Both the position numbers and the translations under genes were made by a program. This document shows positions 1 through 4,866 of a stretch of 7,785 nt of DNA, one piece after another. The DNA is from an uncultured Blastococcus sp. (GTDB taxonomy: Bacteria; Actinomycetota; Actinomycetes; Mycobacteriales; Antricoccaceae). The first letter of the stretch is position 1. Each line of letters begins with the position of its first letter. The stretch lies in the NCBI GenBank assembly GCA_946221975.1, contig CAMIGT010000048.1:1-7785 (forward strand). Reading direction: 5' to 3'. Under the pieces are notes generated by a model. That model made no database searches, was not told the origin of the DNA, and saw nothing but the letters and a program-made list of their open reading frames with translations.

Positions 1-607
1 GGTTGCAGTAGCCGCCGGGGTTCTTGTGCAGGTACTGCTGGTGGTAGTCCTCGGCGAGGTAGTAGTCGCCGAGCGGCTCGATCTCGGTGGTGATCTCGCC
101 GTACCCCTTCTCGGTCAGCACCTTCTGGTACGCCGCCCGCACCCGCTCGGCGATCTCGGCCTGCTCGGGCGTTGTAGTCAGGATGATCGAGCGGTACTGC
201 GTGCCCACATCGTTGCCCTGGCGCCACTTCGTCGTCGGGTCGTGGTTTTCGAAGAACGTCGCGACGAGCTTCTCGTAGGAGACCTTGCTCGGGTCGTAGA
301 CCACGCGCACGACCTCGGCCTGCCCGGTGCGCCCGGTGCACGTCTCCTCGTAGGTCGGGTACGGCGTGAAGCCCCCGGCGTACCCCGCAGAGGTCGAGTA
401 GACCCCGGGAATCTGCCAGTAGATGCGTTCGACGCCCCAGAAGCAGCCCATCCCGAAGACGGCGACCTCCATGCCCTCGGGCCAGGGCCCTTCCAGTGGC
501 GTGCCGAGGACGACGTTGTCGTGCGGTACGGCGTACGGGTACGCCTGGCGGCCGGCGAGCGCGTCGTCGCCGGTGACCATTTCCGGTGCTTTTCCCCACA
601 GTGCCAT
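1..607 (-). CDS. msrA: Peptide-methionine (S)-S-oxide reductase MsrA (3' end cut by window)
   Basis: Reduces the S epimer of methionine sulfoxide, free or in proteins, back to methionine; a cytoplasmic repair enzyme recycled by thioredoxin. Reading from the ATG at 607-605 gives 202 residues with no stop before the window edge. Visible are the GCFWG catalytic motif (Cys55), the GQAEVV stretch with Glu98, NHDP (121-124), the [10 protein letters not shown] block (131-140) and the family's late YHQQYL and NPGGYC segment, where Cys201 is the likely resolving cysteine. The family is usually about 170-220 residues, so only a short tail is missing. The first 45 residues are an extension before the core, as in many actinobacterial MsrA proteins. 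No Shine-Dalgarno is visible, but a TACCCT box lies six bases before the ATG, which favours this start and a leaderless mRNA. Family assignment is near certain. Confidence 0.96.
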   Translation of the reverse strand, partial: MALWGKAPEMVTGDDALAGRQAYPYAVPHDNVVLGTPLEGPWPEGMEVAVFGMGCFWGVERIYWQIPGVYSTSAGYAGGFTPYPTYEETCTGRTGQAEVVRVVYDPSKVSYEKLVATFFENHDPTTKWRQGNDVGTQYRSIILTTTPEQAEIAERVRAAYQKVLTEKGYGEITTEIEPLGDYYLAEDYHQQYLHKNPGGYCN

Positions 608-613
608 GCGCCC

Positions 614-619
614 AGGGTA
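614..619 (-). promoter_or_regulatory. Candidate -10 box of msrA (leaderless start)
   Basis: On the minus strand TACCCT fits the actinobacterial TANNNT -10 pattern and ends six bases before the msrA ATG, so transcription would begin at or next to the start codon. No good -35 hexamer is seen at 17-18 bases. The expected -35 area (about 637-643) lies inside the 628-644 inverted repeat. Confidence 0.45.
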
Positions 620-627
620 TGCCTGAT

Positions 628-644
628 TCGGGCGATGAGCCCGA
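628..644. repeat. Perfect inverted repeat, possible operator
   Basis: TCGGGC (628-633) and GCCCGA (639-644) are perfect complements around a five-base spacer. The repeat sits in the 84-base gap between msrA and the EcsC-family gene and covers the place where an msrA -35 box would lie. A repressor site is a reasonable inference; no regulator is seen in the window. Confidence 0.4.
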
Positions 645-649
645 CCGAA

Positions 650-670
650 CCTGGGTAACCTGCACCCAGG
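650..670. repeat. Perfect inverted repeat, possible operator or 5' hairpin
   Basis: CCTGGGT (650-656) and ACCCAGG (664-670) pair perfectly around a seven-base spacer. A third copy of the CCCAGG core is at 611-616, overlapping the msrA -10 box. The repeat contains TAACCT (656-661), a possible -10 box for the EcsC-family gene, so a bound protein could block that promoter. Function is inferred from position only. Confidence 0.4.
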
Positions 671-679
671 ACCTATTTC

Positions 680-686
680 AGGAGGA
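680..686 (+). promoter_or_regulatory. Ribosome binding site of the EcsC-family gene
   Basis: AGGAGGA ends five bases before the ATG at 692. It is the strongest Shine-Dalgarno sequence in the window and fixes this start. Confidence 0.85.
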
Positions 687-691
687 GCTTC

Positions 692-1369
692 ATGGGAGTC
701 CGCGACGTCGCGATCCAGCGGGTCATCAAACCGATTCTGCGCGACAATCAGCCGAAAGCCGCCCACCGCGTCGCGCGCCAGGCGTTCGACAAGGCCGTGG
801 ACGGCATCGGGCCGCTGAAGCCAGCCTCCGAGGACGCCGAGAACCAGCTGCGCAAGGCCGGCGGCAACGTGCCGCGGGCGATCGAGGAGATCATCAGCGA
901 CCACGTCAAGTTCGCCGCTGTGGAGGGGTTCGCCACGAACCTCGGCGGGCTTGTGTCCATGGCGGTGCTGGTGCCGACCAACATCGCCGGCCTGGCTTTG
1001 CTGCACTGCCGGATGGTGGCCGAGATCGCGCACCTGCGCGGCTATGACCTCACCGATCCGCGCGTGCGCAACGCGATCTTCGCGTGCATGCTCGGCAAGG
1101 ACGCCGTACGCGATCTCGTGCGCGACAAGAAGATTCCTGCGGCGCCGTACGACATCGCGACCGGGCAGCCGCTCGACCAGCAGAGCGCCGACACCATCGC
1201 CGCTGCTGTCACCGCGGAGCTGATCGCCCGCGCGGCCGGCAAGTCGACCTTTACCTTCATCGGCAAGCGGGTTCCGCTGCTCGGCGGCGCGGTCGGCAGT
1301 GCGACCGATGCGTGGGCGACGCGGCGGATCGGCAAGTACGCCGCCAAGGAGCTTCGCCCACTGAAGTAG
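692..1369 (+). CDS. EcsC-family protein
   Basis: A 225-residue protein that resembles the EcsC family, named after the third gene of the Bacillus ecs operon, whose biochemical role is not settled. Seen here: an N-terminal charged region (1-60), a helix around 61-80, a Gly/Ala-rich hydrophobic segment (84-108, [20 protein letters not shown]) running into [19 protein letters not shown] (105-123), then a C-terminal hydrophobic patch, [15 protein letters not shown] (194-208), followed by [13 protein letters not shown]. The pattern of a proline-containing hydrophobic helix followed by an arginine, EIA, and a glycine-tyrosine-aspartate turn is what I associate with EcsC proteins. No signal peptide is visible; the hydrophobic stretches could touch the membrane. 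The gene stands alone, diverging from msrA and convergent with the metallohydrolase gene, and no ecsAB transporter genes are nearby. Family membership is likely; function is unknown. Confidence 0.7.
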   Translation: MGVRDVAIQRVIKPILRDNQPKAAHRVARQAFDKAVDGIGPLKPASEDAENQLRKAGGNVPRAIEEIISDHVKFAAVEGFATNLGGLVSMAVLVPTNIAGLALLHCRMVAEIAHLRGYDLTDPRVRNAIFACMLGKDAVRDLVRDKKIPAAPYDIATGQPLDQQSADTIAAAVTAELIARAAGKSTFTFIGKRVPLLGGAVGSATDAWATRRIGKYAAKELRPLK

Positions 1370-1393
1370 CGATACTCGTCTTTCATCGTCCGT

Positions 1394-1409
1394 GCGGCCG
1401 CTCGGCCGC
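1394..1409 (+). terminator. GC-rich hairpin after the EcsC-family gene
   Basis: GCGGCC (1394-1399) and GGCCGC (1404-1409) form a perfect six-pair stem with a four-base loop, 25 bases after the stop at 1369. There is no T-tract, which is common for actinobacterial terminators. It probably ends or stabilises the EcsC-family transcript. Confidence 0.4.
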
Positions 1410-1419
1410 CGTCGAGACT

Positions 1420-1467
1420 CAGAATGGAGCGTTAGTTGCAGACTTCTGCAACCGACGCTCCATTCTG
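1420..1467. repeat. 48-base near-perfect palindrome, candidate bidirectional terminator or dispersed repeat
   Basis: The outer arms CAGAATGGAGCGT (1420-1432) and ACGCTCCATTCTG (1455-1467) pair perfectly over 13 bases. The inner arms TTGCAGA (1436-1442) and TCTGCAA (1445-1451) pair perfectly. The three-base joints TAG and CCG between them give one wobble, one A-C mismatch and one G-C pair. The result is an almost unbroken cruciform or hairpin of about 22 pairs. It is noticeably richer in A and T than its surroundings and lies between two convergent genes, so it would fold in either transcript. The length and the sequence difference from the flanks suggest a mobile or dispersed intergenic element rather than an ordinary terminator. 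Confidence 0.8.
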
Positions 1468-1481
1468 GTTTCCAACGCGGC

Positions 1482-1500
1482 CCCCGCCACGTCTGCGGGG
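1482..1500 (-). terminator. GC-rich hairpin after the metallohydrolase gene
   Basis: CCCCGC (1482-1487) and GCGGGG (1495-1500) form a perfect six-pair stem with a seven-base loop, 11 bases beyond the stop of the minus-strand gene ending at 1512. There is no U-tract. It is a likely 3' end for that transcript. Confidence 0.4.
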
Positions 1501-1511
1501 CGCGTCGCGGC

Positions 1512-2144
1512 TTAGACGTCGATCGTGGTGCCGGGGGTGACCCGCTCGGCGGTTACGTCGATGTCGTCGCCGATGATGCGCAGGATGTTGTCGGCGACGC
1601 TCAGGCCCACGTCGTTGAGCAGCCCCTCGTGGATCGCGATGATCCGCTTCGGGCGCACCTCGCGGACGTACTCGATCAGGTCGACCGCGCGCAGCCACGG
1701 CGCGTTGACCGGCGCCAGCAGCAGGTCGAGGTCGCCGACCACGGTGAGCTGGTCACCGGGATGGAAGACCCGGCTGTCGATCAGGTAGCCGACGTTCTGG
1801 TCCGGCTCAGCGTCCGGGTGCATCCGGGCATGCTTCTCGCCGCGCACCGCCACCTGTAGATCACCGATGGTGAACTCGTCACCGTCGGTGACCGCGTGCA
1901 CGCGGTCGCTGTCGCCGAGCTGGTCGGCGACGGCTGGCGGAGCCCAGATCTGCAGCGTGCCGTTCTGCGCCAACGCCTCGATCAGCGTCTCGGGCACGAA
2001 GTGGTCGAAGTGGACATGGGTGACGAGTACGCCGTCCACGCCCGACAGATCGGGAGCCTCGCCGATGCCGCCGGGGTCGATGACGACGGTCGTCTGGTCG
2101 GTCTGGATGGTCACGCACGCATGATCGTTCTTGGTGACTCGCAT
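1512..2144 (-). CDS. Metallo-beta-lactamase-fold metal-dependent hydrolase
   Basis: A 210-residue member of the UlaG/UPF0173-like branch of the metallo-beta-lactamase superfamily: single-domain cytoplasmic hydrolases with two metal ions and mostly unknown substrates. The signature HVHFDH lies at 43-48 (His43, His45, Asp47, His48), preceded by VVIDPGG (20-26) as usual. Further likely metal ligands are a His at 105 or 109, Asp131 in FHPGD and His172 in IHEG. The chosen start is the ATG at 2144, because [11 protein letters not shown] matches the usual beginning of the fold and a promoter-like TACGAT lies seven bases upstream. An upstream ATG at 2177 would add 11 residues, but they would overlap that promoter. 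The gene diverges from a small membrane-protein gene, and nothing nearby points to a substrate. Superfamily assignment is firm; the reaction is unknown. Confidence 0.9.
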   Translation of the reverse strand: MRVTKNDHACVTIQTDQTTVVIDPGGIGEAPDLSGVDGVLVTHVHFDHFVPETLIEALAQNGTLQIWAPPAVADQLGDSDRVHAVTDGDEFTIGDLQVAVRGEKHARMHPDAEPDQNVGYLIDSRVFHPGDQLTVVGDLDLLLAPVNAPWLRAVDLIEYVREVRPKRIIAIHEGLLNDVGLSVADNILRIIGDDIDVTAERVTPGTTIDV

Positions 2145-2151
2145 ACCGGCG

Positions 2152-2181
2152 ATCGTAGGCGAGCGCATACTGAGCATCCAA
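2152..2181 (-). promoter_or_regulatory. Candidate promoter of the metallohydrolase gene, leaderless
   Basis: On the minus strand TTGGAT (2181-2176) and TACGAT (2157-2152) are separated by 18 bases. The -10 box ends seven bases before the ATG at 2144, placing transcription start on or beside the A of the start codon. No Shine-Dalgarno is present, which agrees with a leaderless mRNA. Confidence 0.5.
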
Positions 2182-2198
2182 GGTCAACGCCGTACGCG

Positions 2199-2205
2199 AA
2201 GGGGG
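2199..2205 (+). promoter_or_regulatory. Ribosome binding site of the small membrane-protein gene
   Basis: A purine run AAGGGGG ends five bases before the ATG at 2211. It supports this start over ATG codons further upstream in the same open frame, which would overlap the divergent metallohydrolase gene. Confidence 0.55.
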
Positions 2206-2210
2206 CGGTC

Positions 2211-2543
2211 ATGCGCGCACGCACGCTCGCGCTGTGGGCCCTCGCGTTTGGCATTGTTGCTTGCATCGCCTTCTGGCCTGCGCTCGTCCGAGAGCTCGGC
2301 TTCGTTCCATGGAAGGTAGGCGACCCGGAGGTCGAAGCCCAGTTTGGTACCGAACGCAGCTGGATCTGGCTCGTCGCCGCGTTCTGCGGCACACCGCCGA
2401 CGTTCATCGCGGCCCTGCTGGGTGTGAAGGCACTCCGCCGATGGCGCCTGGAACGCGCCGACCGCCAGTGGTGGCATGACCACGTCCCCGAACGCCCCTT
2501 TCCGGACCCAACTACTAAGCGCGGAGCCTGGGGGAATCACTGA
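2211..2543 (+). CDS. Small two-helix membrane protein, unrecognised
   Basis: A 110-residue protein I do not recognise. A positively charged start (MRART) leads into a hydrophobic helix at about residues 6-28, ending WPALVREL. A hydrophilic loop (29-49) follows, then a second hydrophobic helix (about 51-73, beginning WIWLVAAF and ending LLGVKAL). A basic, tryptophan-rich tail (RRWRLERADRQWWHDH) runs to a proline-rich end. The positive-inside rule would place the C-terminal tail in the cytoplasm. Start choice rests on the AAGGGGG box five bases upstream and on avoiding overlap with the divergent metallohydrolase gene, from which it is separated by 66 bases. Codon usage is G/C-ending like its neighbours. 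A shared promoter region could link it with the metallohydrolase, but that is speculation. That it is a real gene is likely; its function is unknown. Confidence 0.7.
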   Translation: MRARTLALWALAFGIVACIAFWPALVRELGFVPWKVGDPEVEAQFGTERSWIWLVAAFCGTPPTFIAALLGVKALRRWRLERADRQWWHDHVPERPFPDPTTKRGAWGNH

Positions 2544-2603
2544 CCCACGCCCCCGACACGACGTAGGACTCATGTGAGGCGGTGGTGTGGTTGGGGCAGG
2601 TGA

Positions 2604-2643
2604 GGCACCGCGCGTGGCCAGCCTCGTCGCAGGTCGCGGTGCC
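2604..2643. terminator. Inverted repeat between convergent genes, candidate terminator
   Basis: GGCACCGCG (2604-2612) and CGCGGTGCC (2635-2643) are perfect nine-base complements with a 22-base loop. It lies in the 123-base gap between the small membrane-protein gene and psuG. A competing stem, GAGGC (2602-2606) with GCCTC (2621-2625), is also possible. It may terminate psuG or both transcripts. I see no RNA gene or supported protein gene in the rest of the gap. Confidence 0.4.
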
Positions 2644-2666
2644 GGTCGACAACGCGTGCCAAGCGA

Positions 2667-3608
2667 TCAGCGGGCCGATAGGGCGGCGTACTCGACGGCG
2701 ATCGCTGCTCCCAGCCGGGCGTTGTTGCGCACCAGCGCGATGTTGGTTTCCAGCGACGCGCCGCCGGTGAGCTCGACGATCCGCCCCAGCAGGTAAGGCG
2801 TGATGTCCTTGCCGCGTACGCCGGCCGCCTCGGCGTCGGCGAGCGCGGCGACGATCACCTGCTCGATCTCGGCCTGCGGGATCTCGTCGGCGGCCGGCAC
2901 CGGGTTGGCGATCGAGACCGCGCCGGAAAGTCCGAGCGACCACTTCGCAAGCATCATCTCGGCGATCTGCAACGGCTCGTCGAGCCGCATCGGCGCCGCG
3001 AAGCCCGACGAGCGCGAGTAGAACGACGGGAAATCATCGCTCCCGTAAGCCACCACGGGTACGCCGAGCGTCTCCAAAACCTCAAGCGTGCGGCCGATGT
3101 CGAGCAGCGATTTGACGCCCGCCGAGACGATCGCGACGTCCGTCGCCGCCATCTCGGTGAGGTCGGCGGAGATGTCCATCGACACCTCTCCCCCGCGGTG
3201 TACGCCGCCGAGCCCGCCGGTGACAAAGACCGAGATCCCAGCCAGGGCAGCTAATCTCATCGTCGCGGCAACCGTCGTCGCGCCGTGCCGGCCGAGCGCC
3301 GCGACGTAACCCAGATCGCGGATGCTCACCTTGCCGACCGTGGGGTTCGAGCCCAGTACGTCGAGCTCGTCGCTGGACAGCCCGATGCGCGGAACCCCAT
3401 CTATGACGGCGATCGTGGCCGGCACCGCGTCCCCGTCGCGGATGATCTGCTCGATCTCGCGAGCCATCTCGACGTTGCGCGGATACGGCATGCCGTGGCT
3501 GATGATCGTCGACTCCAGCGCGACGACCGGGCGACCGTCGACGAGCGCGTCACGCACGTCCGTCGAGACCGCCAGGCGCGGGTGTGGGGTGATCGGCGGC
3601 AGGGGCAT
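2667..3608 (-). CDS. psuG: Pseudouridine-5'-phosphate glycosidase PsuG
   Basis: Breaks the C-C glycosidic bond of pseudouridine 5'-phosphate to give uracil and ribose 5-phosphate; known work on the E. coli enzyme shows a ring-opened ribose bound to a lysine. From the ATG at 3608 the protein has 313 residues, close to the E. coli length. Family blocks are all present: ALESTIISHGMPYPRN (30-45) with Glu32, GKVSIRDL with Lys93, VFVTGGLGGVHRGGE (127-141) with His137, VSAGVKSLLDIGRTLE (161-176) with the expected Schiff-base Lys166, and TNIALVRNNA with Asn289. A second ATG at 3617 is in frame, but GAGGAG directly abuts it and is spaced nine bases from 3608, so 3608 is preferred. The gene is 13 bases behind psuK, and its ribosome site overlaps the psuK stop, so the two are probably co-translated. 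Confidence 0.96.
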   Translation of the reverse strand: MPLPPITPHPRLAVSTDVRDALVDGRPVVALESTIISHGMPYPRNVEMAREIEQIIRDGDAVPATIAVIDGVPRIGLSSDELDVLGSNPTVGKVSIRDLGYVAALGRHGATTVAATMRLAALAGISVFVTGGLGGVHRGGEVSMDISADLTEMAATDVAIVSAGVKSLLDIGRTLEVLETLGVPVVAYGSDDFPSFYSRSSGFAAPMRLDEPLQIAEMMLAKWSLGLSGAVSIANPVPAADEIPQAEIEQVIVAALADAEAAGVRGKDITPYLLGRIVELTGGASLETNIALVRNNARLGAAIAVEYAALSAR

Positions 3609-3617
3609 CGAGGTCAT

Positions 3618-3623
3618 CTCCTC
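3618..3623 (-). promoter_or_regulatory. Ribosome binding site of psuG, overlapping the psuK stop
   Basis: GAGGAG on the minus strand shares bases with the psuK TGA (3624-3622). Spacing is zero to the ATG at 3617 and nine bases to the ATG at 3608, so it decides in favour of 3608 and indicates translational coupling. Confidence 0.6.
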
Positions 3624-4722
3624 ATGAGAGCGCCGCGCGAAGCAGCGCGGCACCGAGGTCGGCACGGACGGTATCGGGATGGGCAACGGTGAGTGCGGCT
3701 GCCGCATGGCCGAGCCGGGCTGCGGTCTGCGGATCGTCCCCGCGCACGAGGGCATCGACGTACGCCGCGGCCATCGCGTCGCCGGCGCCGGTCACGTCGA
3801 CGACGTCGGCAGCGGGTGCGTCGAGTACGGCGACTTCGCCGGAGTCACAGCTGAGCACGCTGCCCCGGCGTCCGCGGCGCACCCACACCCGGCGTACTCC
3901 CCGCTGATGCAACTCGGCGGCCGCGGCGACGATGGCTGCGCGGCTGCCGGCGACCGGATGGTCGACGAGCGCGGCGAGCTCATCGACGTTCGGGGTGATC
4001 GTGTCGACGGGCGCACCGTCGAGCAGCGGGGCGAGGCGCGCGGCCTTGACGACACTCACCGGCTCCAGCAGCACCGGGACCTGCTGATCGGCGCACGCCA
4101 GGAGCGCCCACTGCACGACATCGGCCGGGATGTTTCCGTCGATCACCACGAAGTCGGCGCGCACAAGCGCGTCGCGTCCACGCCGCAGTTGCTCGACGGT
4201 GAGCGCGTCGGTGGCGCTCAGATCGGACGCGCCGATCACCAGCTCCCCGTCGCGGTCGAGGGTCGCGAGATAGGTCCCGGTGCCGAGCGGACTGCGGACG
4301 ACGTACTCGACGTGGACGCCCGCATCGGCGGTCTGGTCGAGGATCTCGCGTCCGAGCGGGTCCTCTCCGACGGCGGCCACCAGGTAGGTGCGCCGACCGA
4401 GGCGACCAAGCGTCTCGGCGATGTTGCGCCCCACTCCCCCGGGTGTGGTCCGGATCGTCGCGGGGTTGCTGGTGCCGTGCGCAGCCCGCGCGAGGGTGAC
4501 TGCCTTGATGTCCATGACCGCGCCGCCGAGTACGGCGATGTGCGGCTCGTCGCGCACGATGTAGCCGCGGCCGGCGATCGCGCCCTTACGGGTCAGCGAC
4601 GACAGGCTCATCGCGACGGACGCGCGGGTGCTGCCCAGCCGCTCAGCGATCGCCTGCGCATCAAGCAGCGGCTGGGCGCGCAGCAGCTGCAGGATCTCCC
4701 GCTCGCGCGGTGTCATCGTCAC
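3622..4722 (-). CDS. psuK: Pseudouridine kinase PsuK with N-terminal winged-helix domain
   Basis: A 366-residue PfkB-family sugar kinase, assigned as pseudouridine kinase (pseudouridine + ATP to pseudouridine 5'-phosphate) because psuG follows directly. Residues 1-56 form a winged helix-turn-helix: TPREREILQLLRAQPLL, then AIAERLGSTRASVAMSLSSL as the recognition part, then a KGAIAGRGYIV wing. The kinase follows: start IAVLGGAVMDIK (62-73), substrate-site TTPGGVGRNIAETLGRLG (92-109) and the C-terminal signature DVTGAGDA (309-316) with catalytic Asp315. The fused DNA-binding domain suggests it regulates genes, perhaps its own operon. The start is a GTG at 4722; an ATG two codons later (4716) is an alternative. 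No Shine-Dalgarno is visible, but a TATACT box lies seven bases upstream of the GTG. PfkB membership is certain; substrate is very likely from context. No pseudouridine transporter gene is in the window. Confidence 0.9.
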   Translation of the reverse strand: MTMTPREREILQLLRAQPLLDAQAIAERLGSTRASVAMSLSSLTRKGAIAGRGYIVRDEPHIAVLGGAVMDIKAVTLARAAHGTSNPATIRTTPGGVGRNIAETLGRLGRRTYLVAAVGEDPLGREILDQTADAGVHVEYVVRSPLGTGTYLATLDRDGELVIGASDLSATDALTVEQLRRGRDALVRADFVVIDGNIPADVVQWALLACADQQVPVLLEPVSVVKAARLAPLLDGAPVDTITPNVDELAALVDHPVAGSRAAIVAAAAELHQRGVRRVWVRRGRRGSVLSCDSGEVAVLDAPAADVVDVTGAGDAMAAAYVDALVRGDDPQTAARLGHAAAALTVAHPDTVRADLGAALLRAALS

Positions 4723-4729
4723 ATTGATG

Positions 4730-4735
4730 AGTATA
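4730..4735 (-). promoter_or_regulatory. Candidate -10 box of the psuK-psuG operon
   Basis: TATACT on the minus strand, five of six matches to the consensus -10, lies in a locally A/T-rich patch and ends seven bases before the GTG at 4722. That places transcription start one or two bases before the GTG and implies a leaderless or nearly leaderless mRNA. No convincing -35 hexamer is seen upstream. Confidence 0.5.
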
Positions 4736-4797
4736 AGCAGACTTTAGGAATTTGAATCTCCGCGTTCTGTGCTCTGGCGGACACTGGCCAATCCCAC

Positions 4798-4827
4798 TTA
4801 CGGTGCCGTAGCGAATCGCAATACGAT
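4798..4827 (+). promoter_or_regulatory. Candidate promoter of the fatty-acid methyltransferase gene, with palindrome
   Basis: TTACGG (4798-4803) and TACGAT (4822-4827) are 18 bases apart, giving a start near 4834 and a leader of about 33 bases. A perfect inverted repeat, TACGG (4799-4803) and CCGTA (4806-4810) around TG, overlaps the -35 box and the first part of the spacer, as an operator would. Confidence 0.4.
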
Positions 4828-4866
4828 GAAATCTCACACGGTGGGCTCGAGAAACGGGAACTGCTG

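Noticed and set aside
26..658. A 210-codon plus-strand frame across msrA.
   Set aside because: It lies opposite msrA, whose minus-strand product has every family motif. The plus frame is Val/Arg/Asp-rich shadow sequence with no recognisable domain.
1896..2210. An N-terminal extension of the small membrane protein back to 1896.
   Set aside because: It would run antisense through the metallohydrolase gene. The ATG at 2211 has a purine-rich ribosome site and begins exactly where the membrane helix starts.
2515..2665. A minus-strand reading frame after psuG with a Cys/His-rich stretch (CDEAGHARCLTCPNH), resembling a tiny zinc-binding protein.
   Set aside because: No ATG or GTG start and no ribosome site exists after the psuG stop; only a TTG in frame. 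The frame runs into the 3' end of the opposite-strand membrane-protein gene. The Cys/His spacing is suggestive but not a motif I can name.
2544..2666. A possible tRNA or other small RNA in this gap.
   Set aside because: No T-loop consensus, no cloverleaf and no anticodon arm could be found; only the inverted repeat at 2604-2643 stands out.
3679..4755. A 358-codon plus-strand frame opposite psuK.
   Set aside because: It is long only because high-G+C antisense frames rarely meet stops. The composition is unstructured and rich in Gly, Arg and Asp, while the minus strand encodes a complete PfkB kinase.
4741..4765. A/T-rich bases upstream of the psuK -10 box looked like a possible palindromic operator.
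   Set aside because: The pairings found (for example AAG with CTT around CAGA) are only three bases long and no better than chance.
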